32,635 bases of DNA from contig NZ_VZRB01000057.1 of NCBI RefSeq assembly GCF_008806595.1, positions 1 through 32,635 on the forward strand, in the 5' to 3' direction. Under the pieces are notes generated by a model. The model worked only from the letters and a program-made list of their open reading frames with translations. It was not told the origin of the DNA and made no database searches. Shown in pieces: positions 24,303-31,003 of the stretch; position 1 is the first letter of the stretch, and each line of letters opens with the position of its first letter. Source of the DNA: Streptomyces luteolifulvus (GTDB taxonomy: Bacteria > Actinomycetota > Actinomycetes > Streptomycetales > Streptomycetaceae). The translations under genes and the position numbers were made by a program.

Positions 24303-24318
24303 ACTAAGCGCTTGCTCA
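24303..24318. promoter_or_regulatory. TetR-type operator-like palindrome with -10 element
   Basis: ACTAAGCGCTTGCTCA contains the 8-bp palindrome AAGCGCTT and resembles operators of TetR-family regulators of acyl-CoA metabolism. On the minus strand it is followed at once by TAATAT, a good -10 element, reading toward the IS110 element and, beyond it, the thioesterase gene. No TetR gene is in the window. The remainder of 24250-24472 contains no recognisable gene. Confidence 0.35.
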
Positions 24319-24472
24319 CTCCGGAACAGAAGGTGCGACCTCGTCGGCTTACTCAGGCTGAGTTGAGTCTTCGTACTCATGCCCGGCCGGCCCCTGCCCG
24401 GCGAATATCGGTGCAGCGGCGCAGCCGAGAGCGCCGGCCTGATCCAGCTGAGACACCTACGGAGAAATTCCC

Positions 24473-24925
24473 ATGTCCCGACGTATCGCTCTGTCCGTGG
24501 CCGCCGGTGTGGTCGTCCTCGGAGGGGCCGGAGCCTTCGCTCTCGCCTACGCCGGGGAGCAGCCTCCCTCTCTTGCGCACAGCACTGCCCGCTACACCGC
24601 CCCCGAGGGCGACCGCGACGGCTCGTTGACCTTCACCACCGACGTCACGTCGTCCTCCGGTATCAAGAACGTGAAGGTACTGGCCTGGCCGCAGAACGCG
24701 TCCTTCGCCAAGAAAGAGCTGACCGTCGAGGACATGGCCGCCGTGGAGTCGGCCATCTGCACGCCTTCCGGGGAGGACGCAGCGCGCTGCACCTACACCG
24801 TCAAGGTCACCGGCTCCGACGCCGAGTCGTCCCCGCGCGGTGTCTGGCACGTCGCCGTCCTGGCCACCGCGAAGGACGGCACCACGAACCTGGACACCAA
24901 GGCGGCCGGCTTCACCATCGGGTAG
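24473..24925 (+). CDS. Secreted DUF5707-type protein
   Basis: The 150-residue product has an N-terminal signal or anchor (SRRIALSVAAGVVVLGGAGA) and one beta-rich domain: RYTAPEGDRDGSLTFTTDV, SGIKNVKVLAWP, and a two-cysteine stretch around ICTPSGEDAARCTYTV that could form a disulfide. It matches my recollection of DUF5707, a Streptomyces-specific family of exported proteins of unknown role. Upstream, GGAG lies 7 nt before the ATG. It is monocistronic; the right flank is a gene remnant. Confidence 0.75.
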   Translation: MSRRIALSVAAGVVVLGGAGAFALAYAGEQPPSLAHSTARYTAPEGDRDGSLTFTTDVTSSSGIKNVKVLAWPQNASFAKKELTVEDMAAVESAICTPSGEDAARCTYTVKVTGSDAESSPRGVWHVAVLATAKDGTTNLDTKAAGFTIG

Positions 24926-24975
24926 CCCGACGGCATCTGCCCTCCCATCCCCGACAACTTCCCCGACACTTCCCC

Positions 24976-25107
24976 GACAAGTGGAAGCAGGTTGCCGTGT
25001 CGGACGGCGAGCAGTGGCGGATGACAGTGGACGGTGAGGAGTTCGAGGTCAGCCACCCGCACGACAGCCCGGGCACCTACCACTTCACTCACCCCCGCCA
25101 TCACTGA
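24976..25107 (+). pseudogene. C-terminally cut remnant of a small conserved Streptomyces protein
   Basis: From 24976 one frame reads DKWKQVAVSDGEQWRMTVDG, then EEFEVSHPHDSPGTYHFT, then an unrelated PRHH and stop. The pattern (W..V...G..W.M.VDGEEFEV....PGTYHF) is what I recall from the start of small hypothetical proteins in Streptomyces that normally run on for another 50 or so residues. There is no start codon with a ribosome site. The break at about 25095 coincides with the end of the convergent EamA gene, suggesting a recombination junction. Confidence 0.4.
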
Positions 25108-26035
25108 TCTTCACGGGGGATTGGGCATTGAGGGCGCTCGATCGAGCGGCACACTCGTCGGACACCGGACGGAGAGGTGGCTGACTGTTGTCGCGTCGGC
25201 CCGCGCGTGTGGGCCGGCCCAGGACGACTCCGGCCAGGACCAGGACCAGTCCGCCCAGTTGCTGGATGGTCAGCACCTCTCCGGCGACCGCCGTGCCGAG
25301 CAGCACCCCCGTCACAGGGTTGAGCAGTCCGATCAGTCCGACTGTCCCTGCGGGCAGGTGCCGAAGCCCGGTGAACCATGCGGCGAAGGCCAGCGCGGTG
25401 GCGACCAGGGCGACGTAGCCGAACGCGAGGAGCGTCGGCCCGGAGAGCGTGGGCGGAGGGCCCTCGACGACTGCAGCAACCGGGAGCAGGAACAGACCTC
25501 CTGCGGTGAGTTGCCAGGCGGTCGAGGCGAGCACGTCGGCACCGGAGTTCCACCGTTTGGCGAGGACGTGGCCGAAGGACGCCACCAGCATGGCGGCGGC
25601 CGAGGCGAGGACCCCCGGCACACTCGCCCTCTCCACCCCCGTCAGCAGCATCAGACACACCCCGGCGAGCCCGATTGCGGCGCCGGCCAGATGCGCGGCC
25701 CGGAGCCGCTCCGACACCAGAGGCCACGCGATGAGCATCATCGTCAGCGGGGACACCGCCATGACGGTCGAGGCAATGCTCGTCGGAAGCAGCTGGGAGG
25801 CGACGTAGACGAGGACGAAGAACACGCTCATGTTGAGCACCCCGAGCACCGCGGAGCGCCACCACCACGGACCGTGCGGCCGCTGCCTGCACAGGGCCAG
25901 CAGCACGAGACCGGCGGGCAGCGCCCGGAGGGCGGCCCCGTACAGCGGGCGGTCCGCGGGGAGGAACTCGTGTGTAACGAAGTAGTTGGTCCCCCAGGCC
26001 ACCGGCGCCACTGCGGTCAGAGCCACCCAACGCAT
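25085..26035 (-). CDS. EamA/DMT-family exporter
   Basis: The 316-residue membrane protein has ten predicted helices in two EamA repeats, as in RhaT/YdcZ/RarD-type drug/metabolite transporters: first repeat starting VALTAVAPVAWGTNYFVTHE, second with VASFGHVLAKRWNSGADVLA and the typical ending GLIGLLNPVTGVLLGTAV. It probably exports a metabolite, amino acid or drug. A hydrophilic tail of about 35 residues ends the protein. The start at 26035 has GGAAGG 4 nt before it; a longer start at 26047 would run into the operator. It is divergent from the MarR gene, which likely represses it. Confidence 0.87.
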   Translation of the reverse strand: MRWVALTAVAPVAWGTNYFVTHEFLPADRPLYGAALRALPAGLVLLALCRQRPHGPWWWRSAVLGVLNMSVFFVLVYVASQLLPTSIASTVMAVSPLTMMLIAWPLVSERLRAAHLAGAAIGLAGVCLMLLTGVERASVPGVLASAAAMLVASFGHVLAKRWNSGADVLASTAWQLTAGGLFLLPVAAVVEGPPPTLSGPTLLAFGYVALVATALAFAAWFTGLRHLPAGTVGLIGLLNPVTGVLLGTAVAGEVLTIQQLGGLVLVLAGVVLGRPTRAGRRDNSQPPLRPVSDECAARSSALNAQSPVKISDGGGE

Positions 26036-26040
26036 ATTAC

Positions 26041-26094
26041 CTTCCATGGAAGCTACTATAACTTCCCGGGAAGCTATCATGGAGTCCATGGAAG
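26041..26094. promoter_or_regulatory. Three phased palindromic operators shared by EamA and MarR genes
   Basis: CTTCCATGGAAG (26041-26052), CTTCCCGGGAAG (26062-26073) and AGTCCATGGAAG (26083-26094) have centres at 26046.5, 26067.5 and 26088.5, exactly 21 bp apart. The first two are perfect 12-bp palindromes and both are followed by CTA; the third matches 10 of 12 positions and lies over the MarR start. Two helical turns between sites would place three dimers on one face. A TATAAC -10-like element lies between sites 1 and 2. Confidence 0.75.
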
Positions 26095-26612
26095 ACCGGC
26101 AACCGCTGGACCGCGTAGCCCGCATCCAGGCCGACTGGCGCCGCGAGCGGCCCGACGTCGACGTCAGCCCGCAGGGAGTGATCGGCCGACTGCACCGCCT
26201 GGCCGACCGGCTCACCGAGGAACTCTGTCTCGTCTACGGCCACTACGGCCTCGGCGAGGGAGAGTTCGATGTCCTGTGCGCACTGCGCCGCGCCGGTGAG
26301 CCCTACGAACGGGCACCCGGCGAGCTCGCCGCGCACACCATGGTCACGACCGGCGCAATGACCAAGAGAATCGACCGCCTTGAGCGAGCCGGCCTGGTCA
26401 CCCGTCGCCGCTCCGACGACGACCAGCGAGGCCGCATCGTCGCCCTCACCAGGCCTGGGCGCGAACTGATCGACCAGGCATTCACCGATCACATGCGCAA
26501 CGAACGACACCTGCTGGATCTGCTGACGCCCGACGAGGCCCAGTCGCTCGAAACGCTGCTCAGCACCTGGCTCTCCCGGATGGAACATGCGCAGGCGCCT
26601 GGCGGCGACTGA
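26079..26612 (+). CDS. MarR-family transcriptional regulator
   Basis: The 177-residue protein is a MarR-type winged-helix repressor: dimer helix region VIGRLHRLADRLTEELCLVY, helix-turn-helix APGELAAHTMVTTGAMTKRI (helix start about residue 88) and the wing with RRRSDDDQRGRIVALTRPG, whose D-x-R-x-R motif is characteristic. Such regulators usually sense small phenolic or drug-like ligands and repress a divergent transporter, here EamA. Starts at 26079 and 26088 are both possible; GGGAAG 5 nt before 26079 favours the first. The leader would be very short and lies within the operator array. Confidence 0.88.
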   Translation: MESMEDRQPLDRVARIQADWRRERPDVDVSPQGVIGRLHRLADRLTEELCLVYGHYGLGEGEFDVLCALRRAGEPYERAPGELAAHTMVTTGAMTKRIDRLERAGLVTRRRSDDDQRGRIVALTRPGRELIDQAFTDHMRNERHLLDLLTPDEAQSLETLLSTWLSRMEHAQAPGGD

Positions 26613-26773
26613 TCCGCCACTCTTCCGGGGCGACCATCGCCTTGGAGGCTCCCGCCGACCGGCCGGGCTGACCCGGCAGAAGCCTTGCCCGCGCCTGGGC
26701 AGGACGTTCATCCTCTGCCCGGCCGGAGGCAACTCTCTGTCCTATCGGAATGGTGCATCCGTAGGATCACGTC

Positions 26774-27259
26774 ATGACTGCCAATGCCCCGCTCACCCGA
26801 GACTCGTTCCGCCGCCTCCAGCCGATCAACGTGCCCAGACTGGTGACTCAGTTGCCCGATCGTGTCTGGACTGACGAGGACTGGGACCGGATCCGGCGCG
26901 GATATCGGGCCCGGGACATGGATGAGAAGTGGAACGTCTTCGTCGAAGCCGATGTCGTTTTCATGCACCGGAGTTGGACCGGTCACGGCATCTACGAGGC
27001 GTCCTTCGCCCCCGTGGCCGGTGGTGGGAGCAGGATCGCCTCTGCTGTGGTGGAGGCCGATGGGCAGCGCTATCGGAGCATGGGCGACGAGTACGACCGT
27101 CTGATGATGGAGCTGGTCATCAGCGCGATCGTCCTTGGTGAGCCAGCCGCCGACCTCCGGGCCGGACTCGTGGAGCTGACTGCTCGGGCTTCGGGAAAGA
27201 GCGATCTTCCCTCGGGTGTGGTGGAGCACAGTGCTCTGGGATTGCGCTCTGGATCGTGA
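26774..27259 (+). CDS. Conserved hypothetical protein
   Basis: The 161-residue product has no transmembrane segment or signal. Its most distinctive part, DEKWNVFVEADVVFMHRSWT followed by GHGIYEASFAPV, resembles a short region I recall in several actinobacterial and other proteins of unknown function, sometimes next to ADP-ribosylglycohydrolases. The C-terminal half is mainly helical (DRLMMELVISAIVLGEP). AGGA lies 9 nt before the ATG. It is the last gene before the conflict-system block, on the opposite strand to the AAA ATPase. I do not assign a function. The 221 nt to 27480 contain no clear gene. Confidence 0.7.
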   Translation: MTANAPLTRDSFRRLQPINVPRLVTQLPDRVWTDEDWDRIRRGYRARDMDEKWNVFVEADVVFMHRSWTGHGIYEASFAPVAGGGSRIASAVVEADGQRYRSMGDEYDRLMMELVISAIVLGEPAADLRAGLVELTARASGKSDLPSGVVEHSALGLRSGS

Positions 27260-27480
27260 GCTCTGGAGCCAGGCGAGTGTTGTCACAGTCTCGGGCTGTT
27301 TGACTGGATCACGCGTTGCATGCGCAGCGGCTCGCCGTGTGCCGCGGCCAGTCGTTGTGGTGCGCTCACCCGGCGGAGGGCTTCGACAAGGCATGAATCA
27401 CTGTTCATCGCTGGTCTCCCAGGACTTGGTGCCGTGCCGGTTGCCGGTGGTCTTCGGATCGCGTCGATCTTCGTCTGGCC

Positions 27481-28188
27481 TCAGTCGAGGATGTGGCGCA
27501 GATAGGACTGCGGGTCGGCGAGATAGCGGCGCCAGTGGTCGACCAGGGCGAGTTCGTTCCATGCCACCCGGCGCATGCCGTGCTCGCCGACCTCGATGAT
27601 GTCTGCACCCGGCAGCGCCGTCAGCAGTGGGGAGTGGGTGGCGCAGATGATCTGGCCCCCGATCTTGGTCAACTGATCGATATGGCCGAGCAGTTCCAGA
27701 CAGGAGGCGAAGGAAAGCGCCGCCTCCGGCTCGTCCATCACATACAGCCCCGGCTGGAGGAATTTTCCTCGGAACGCAGCGAGGAAGCCCTCCCCATGGC
27801 TGACAGAATCCGGCGCGAACCCTTCCCGGTCCAACGCGTCCAGGGCTGTCTCGGAGCGCAGGAAGAACCCCTTGCGGGCGGACCAGTTGCCCAGCATGCG
27901 CCGCCCTCGCGGCGCTGCGTCGAAGCGCATCCTCTCGCCCAGCACCGACTTGGGGCGGTGACTGGCATAGCGCCAGTCGTGCGAGCCGCCCCAGGAGTCC
28001 AGACCGAAACCCTCCGCGAGGGCTTCGACCAAGGTCGATTTTCCCGAGCCGTTCTCACCCACGAGAAAGGTCACCGGCGCGGTGAAGCGCAGTCCGTCTG
28101 CCAAGAGCCCACGCACGCACGGCACGGACCAGGGCCACTCCTCGTCCGTCCACGAGGTGACATGCGCGTACGCGCGTTCGATAATCAC
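27481..28188 (-). CDS. ABC-type AAA ATPase (AAA_21/RecF-like, single domain)
   Basis: The 235-residue ATPase has FLVGENGSGKSTLVEALAEG (Walker A, about 42-60), an ABC-signature-like SVSHGEGFLAAF, Walker B LYVMDEPEAALS and an H loop in ICATHSPLLTALPGADI. The fold is the ABC ATPase type seen in RecF/OLD-like proteins, with no coiled coil or nuclease domain. Starting at GTG 28188 (VIIERAYAHV) matches my recollection of relatives; a GTG at 28254 adds 22 residues that look unlike the family. No good ribosome site precedes either. It follows EACC1 by 94 nt on the same strand and may be co-expressed with it. Such ATPases are common both in defence systems and as free-standing genes. Confidence 0.8.
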   Translation of the reverse strand: MIIERAYAHVTSWTDEEWPWSVPCVRGLLADGLRFTAPVTFLVGENGSGKSTLVEALAEGFGLDSWGGSHDWRYASHRPKSVLGERMRFDAAPRGRRMLGNWSARKGFFLRSETALDALDREGFAPDSVSHGEGFLAAFRGKFLQPGLYVMDEPEAALSFASCLELLGHIDQLTKIGGQIICATHSPLLTALPGADIIEVGEHGMRRVAWNELALVDHWRRYLADPQSYLRHILD

Positions 28189-28282
28189 GCGGCGAGTCTT
28201 GCACAGGGCAATCGCCGGGGCGACAAAGGTGACGGCCAGGTGTCGGCCATGCACCGGTTGGGCGGACGGACCACCTTTCCGG

Positions 28283-28684
28283 TCAGCAGGGCTCTTCCGG
28301 GACGTACCCGTCCGACTGCGCTTGCTGCTCGGTCAAGGACAGCGCCTGCGCCAGCTCGGCCACCTTCGCGGCGTCCATGTCCCGCGGAACCTGCACAGCG
28401 ACTTCACCCCGCATCAGCGTCAGTGGCGGGGCCTGCGGTGGCTGCGTACCGAACCACCGCCGCACGCTGTCCAGGAAGGCGGGCAGGGCCAAGGCCGTAG
28501 AAAGGACGACGGCCAGGATCGACAGGGGGTCGCCCAGGTACTCGTCCGGTGTCGAAGTCCCGCCGGCTGGGCGTTGGTCCAGGCGCAGGGTGCCGCGCAG
28601 GCGCTGGTCCGCCAGGAGCCAGCTCTGGAGACCGGCGCCGATCGAGGCGTCGGCCGGATCGACGTGGAACTCGAACTCTGCCAT
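28283..28684 (-). CDS. EACC1 (effector-associated constant component 1) protein
   Basis: The 133-residue protein matches the EACC1 pattern known from comparative genomics of actinobacterial conflict systems: an N-terminal acidic strand EFEFHVDPADA, then GLQSWLLADQRLRGTLRL, a single hydrophobic helix at about 53-78 ending SVRRWFGTQPPQ, and a strand-rich end. EACC1 genes sit next to genes for caspase, TIR or trypsin-like effectors and are thought to be an invariant partner. Here the gene starts 13 nt after the TIR-caspase stop, with GGAG 6 nt before the ATG, so the two form an operon. Biochemical role is unknown. Confidence 0.78.
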   Translation of the reverse strand: MAEFEFHVDPADASIGAGLQSWLLADQRLRGTLRLDQRPAGGTSTPDEYLGDPLSILAVVLSTALALPAFLDSVRRWFGTQPPQAPPLTLMRGEVAVQVPRDMDAAKVAELAQALSLTEQQAQSDGYVPEEPC

Positions 28685-28697
28685 GGAATTCTCCGTC

Positions 28698-30047
28698 TCA
28701 CACGGCGTCCGACTGTGGGCCGAGATGCCAGCGGTTGGGAATGAGCGGAATCCGGTGGCCGTTGTTGCGCACTTGGCGCTGAGGCTCGGGCCAGTCTCGG
28801 GCCGCGCAGACCCGCCGGACCCCCTCGAACAGTGCCTCCGCATCCAGCAGGGGCGGCCCGCCCGGCAGACCTCGCTCCAGAACATCCAGGAGGGCTTCGG
28901 TGAAAGCAGTGTGCGGCTTTCCCGCCGGCGACAGTGAGAGCTCGGTCGCGCTGGAAGAGGCCATCAGGAACGTGCCCTCGATCGGAGGGAGGGCTGGTTC
29001 CGCAGGCGACAGCGCATCCAGGCCCCGGCCGCTGTAGCAGCAGTCGATGATCACGAGTCGCTGGGTGGCCGGAGAGGCGGCAATGGCCTCTCGGATGTGG
29101 TCGAACGGCAGGAACGTATGGAATGCGAAGGCCCGTGAGTCAGAGACGGACAGCAGGAGTTGGCCCGTGCGTGGATGGGGAACACCATGACCGGCGTAGT
29201 ACACGAGGAGCATCCCGCTCCGGAAGGCCGTCGCCCGGCCTGCCCGCTGGATCGCGTCGATGACCGTACGCGGATCATGCGGATTGTCGACGACGATGCA
29301 GTGGTCCTGGGCGATCCCGAAGGAGGCCGTCAGGAGCCTGCTCAGATCCTCCAGGTTGCCTCTGATGGCCGGCCGGTCACTGAGCTCCTGGTAGGTGTGA
29401 ACCCCTACCAGGACGCATGCGCCGGTGCTCCAGTCGGCGGGGTCACGGCCTTGCGACGGGGCCAACCGGAATCGGCCTTGTCTGCCGGCAGCAGTGGAAG
29501 CGGTGGCAGAAGTGGAAGCGGTGGTGGCGGTGGCAGCTGCGGCACCCCCGCTACCGGGGAACGGCGGACGGCTCTGCGGGGCGGTCGGGGCGCTGAGAGC
29601 CTTGAGCAACTCGCGCCGGGCGCTCTCGTGGTCGAGTCCGTACAGGGACGGTGCCAGGAGCGGCTTGAGCAGAATCGGCGGTTCGGCTTCGTCGATTCGC
29701 ACGGGGATGAGCCGGTCGCCAGCCGCGAGGACCGCCGCCCAGTGATCCTCGGTGGAACAGCGGGGATCAAAGTAGGCCGCCGAGAACAACGCCACCACTT
29801 GGCCGTTCTCCAGGGCACGGTTCAGTTTGATCTTCTGATTGTCTCCGGCCTGCCAGGTCCAGCGGTCCAACTGCACCTGGAATCCGGCCTCTTGTAATTG
29901 CCAGGCCACCCACTCGGCCCAGGCGCCGTCCGGTTCGGCATAGCTGATGAACAGAAAAGGAGGGTCCGCCTCCCCCTGCGTCCCGCGTCCCAACCTGTGC
30001 CCCCATGAGGATTGTGCCCGTGGCAGTCGCGTGAATTCCGGCCTCAT
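28698..30047 (-). CDS. TIR-caspase fusion effector
   Basis: The 449-residue protein has a TIR domain (about 30-150: FLFISYAEPDGAWAEWVAWQ, then WQAGDNQKIKLNRALENGQV), an Ala/Thr/Ser-rich linker (about 168-190) and a caspase-like C14 protease domain (about 207-440). The caspase dyad is intact: H287 in VYYAGHGV and C337 in IIDCCYSG, with SSSATELSLSP following. TIR domains can signal by oligomerising or cleave NAD+; where other TIRs have the catalytic Glu, this one has the sequence CSTEDHWAAVL, so activity is doubtful. The protease would cleave a cellular target after activation. The start is uncertain: no Shine-Dalgarno precedes ATG 30047, and 30 residues before the TIR are basic and unstructured. 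It heads an operon with EACC1. Confidence 0.87.
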   Translation of the reverse strand: MRPEFTRLPRAQSSWGHRLGRGTQGEADPPFLFISYAEPDGAWAEWVAWQLQEAGFQVQLDRWTWQAGDNQKIKLNRALENGQVVALFSAAYFDPRCSTEDHWAAVLAAGDRLIPVRIDEAEPPILLKPLLAPSLYGLDHESARRELLKALSAPTAPQSRPPFPGSGGAAAATATTASTSATASTAAGRQGRFRLAPSQGRDPADWSTGACVLVGVHTYQELSDRPAIRGNLEDLSRLLTASFGIAQDHCIVVDNPHDPRTVIDAIQRAGRATAFRSGMLLVYYAGHGVPHPRTGQLLLSVSDSRAFAFHTFLPFDHIREAIAASPATQRLVIIDCCYSGRGLDALSPAEPALPPIEGTFLMASSSATELSLSPAGKPHTAFTEALLDVLERGLPGGPPLLDAEALFEGVRRVCAARDWPEPQRQVRNNGHRIPLIPNRWHLGPQSDAV

Positions 30048-30167
30048 GAAGTCGGCGACCGGTCCACGGATTGCGCCGGGCCACTAGCCTGCTGGGAGCA
30101 GCATGCCCGCGTTTTGAGCAACTGACTCACCGGACTCACCTGACAGCTTGCCCGGAGGCGGCGACAC

Positions 30168-30968
30168 GTGGTTTCTCACACGGAGCAGCAACGCACGGCG
30201 GCGGAGTACAAGTTCGGCGACTCAACGACCGCCGCGGCAAGGCTCATGACGGTCGCTCAGGTCTTCGCGCCCAGCAGCCGTGCCTTCCTGCAGCGCTACG
30301 CCGTCCCCGCGGCGTCACTGGCAGTAGACCTTGGCTGCGGCCCCGGGCACTCCACCCGTCTGCTGCACGACGTCGTTCAGCCGAAGCGGACCCTTGGCCT
30401 GGACCGGTCCGCGAGCTTCCTCGCGGCTGCCTCGGTCGGCGCACCGCCCGGCGTGTCCTTCCGCCCGCACGACGTCACCGTCACCCCGCTGCCGGGCGAG
30501 CGGCCCGACATCCTCTATGCCCGCCTGCTTCTCACCCACCTCAAGGACCCCGTCCGCATGGTTCGTGAGTGGACCGCCGAACTGGCCCCGGGCGGCCGTC
30601 TCCTTCTCGACGAAGTCGAATCCGTCGAGACCAGCGACGAAGTCGGCAAGAACTACCAGAAAGTCGTCGAGTCGATGCTGCTGGCCAATGGCCAGCGCCT
30701 CGACGTCGGCCGCCTGCTGACCACCGCTGCGGACGCTGCCGGACCCACGGATGTGCGGCAACAGCTGGTGACCGTGCAACCGAGCTCTCAGCAGGTGGGT
30801 TTGATGTTCTCGCTCAACTTGCGGGTCTGGCGCCCGGACCCGTTCCTCGTCTCCAGTTTCGATCCACGGTGGCTCGACCGTCTGCAGGCGGAACTGGACC
30901 GCGCCGCGGCAGGCTTGCGCAGCCTGGTCGTGACGTGGACCATGAGGCAATTGGTACTGACACGTTGA
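30168..30968 (+). CDS. Class I SAM-dependent methyltransferase
   Basis: The 266-residue protein has a Rossmann methyltransferase domain: motif I VDLGCGPGHSTRLL (about residues 53-66), an acidic residue in LGLDRSASFLAAA, DILYARLLLTHLKDPVRMV, and APGGRLLLDEVESVE. The substrate is unknown; the form fits small-molecule methylation rather than DNA methylation, since no target-recognition domain or DPPY motif is seen. The GTG start has GGAGG 9 nt upstream. It is divergent from the TIR-caspase gene across 120 nt and lies 35 nt before the TIR-NB-ARC gene on the same strand, so it may be co-transcribed with that gene. Confidence 0.85.
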   Translation: MVSHTEQQRTAAEYKFGDSTTAAARLMTVAQVFAPSSRAFLQRYAVPAASLAVDLGCGPGHSTRLLHDVVQPKRTLGLDRSASFLAAASVGAPPGVSFRPHDVTVTPLPGERPDILYARLLLTHLKDPVRMVREWTAELAPGGRLLLDEVESVETSDEVGKNYQKVVESMLLANGQRLDVGRLLTTAADAAGPTDVRQQLVTVQPSSQQVGLMFSLNLRVWRPDPFLVSSFDPRWLDRLQAELDRAAAGLRSLVVTWTMRQLVLTR

Positions 30969-31003
30969 TCCCTGGGCAGGGCGTGCGTTGAGGGGGGCTG
31001 CTC

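Noticed and set aside
27260..27480. A small gene between the hypothetical protein and the AAA ATPase
   Set aside because: Short frames exist on both strands but none has a ribosome site or recognisable sequence.
29480..29560. GGTGGC/GGAAGC-rich repetitive DNA as a regulatory repeat
   Set aside because: It encodes the Ala/Thr/Ser linker of the TIR-caspase protein in frame, so the repetition is explained by the protein.
30168..30968. Methyltransferase as a restriction-modification or BREX-type DNA methylase
   Set aside because: It has a small-molecule class I form with no DPPY/NPPY motif or target-recognition domain, and no endonuclease gene is near.
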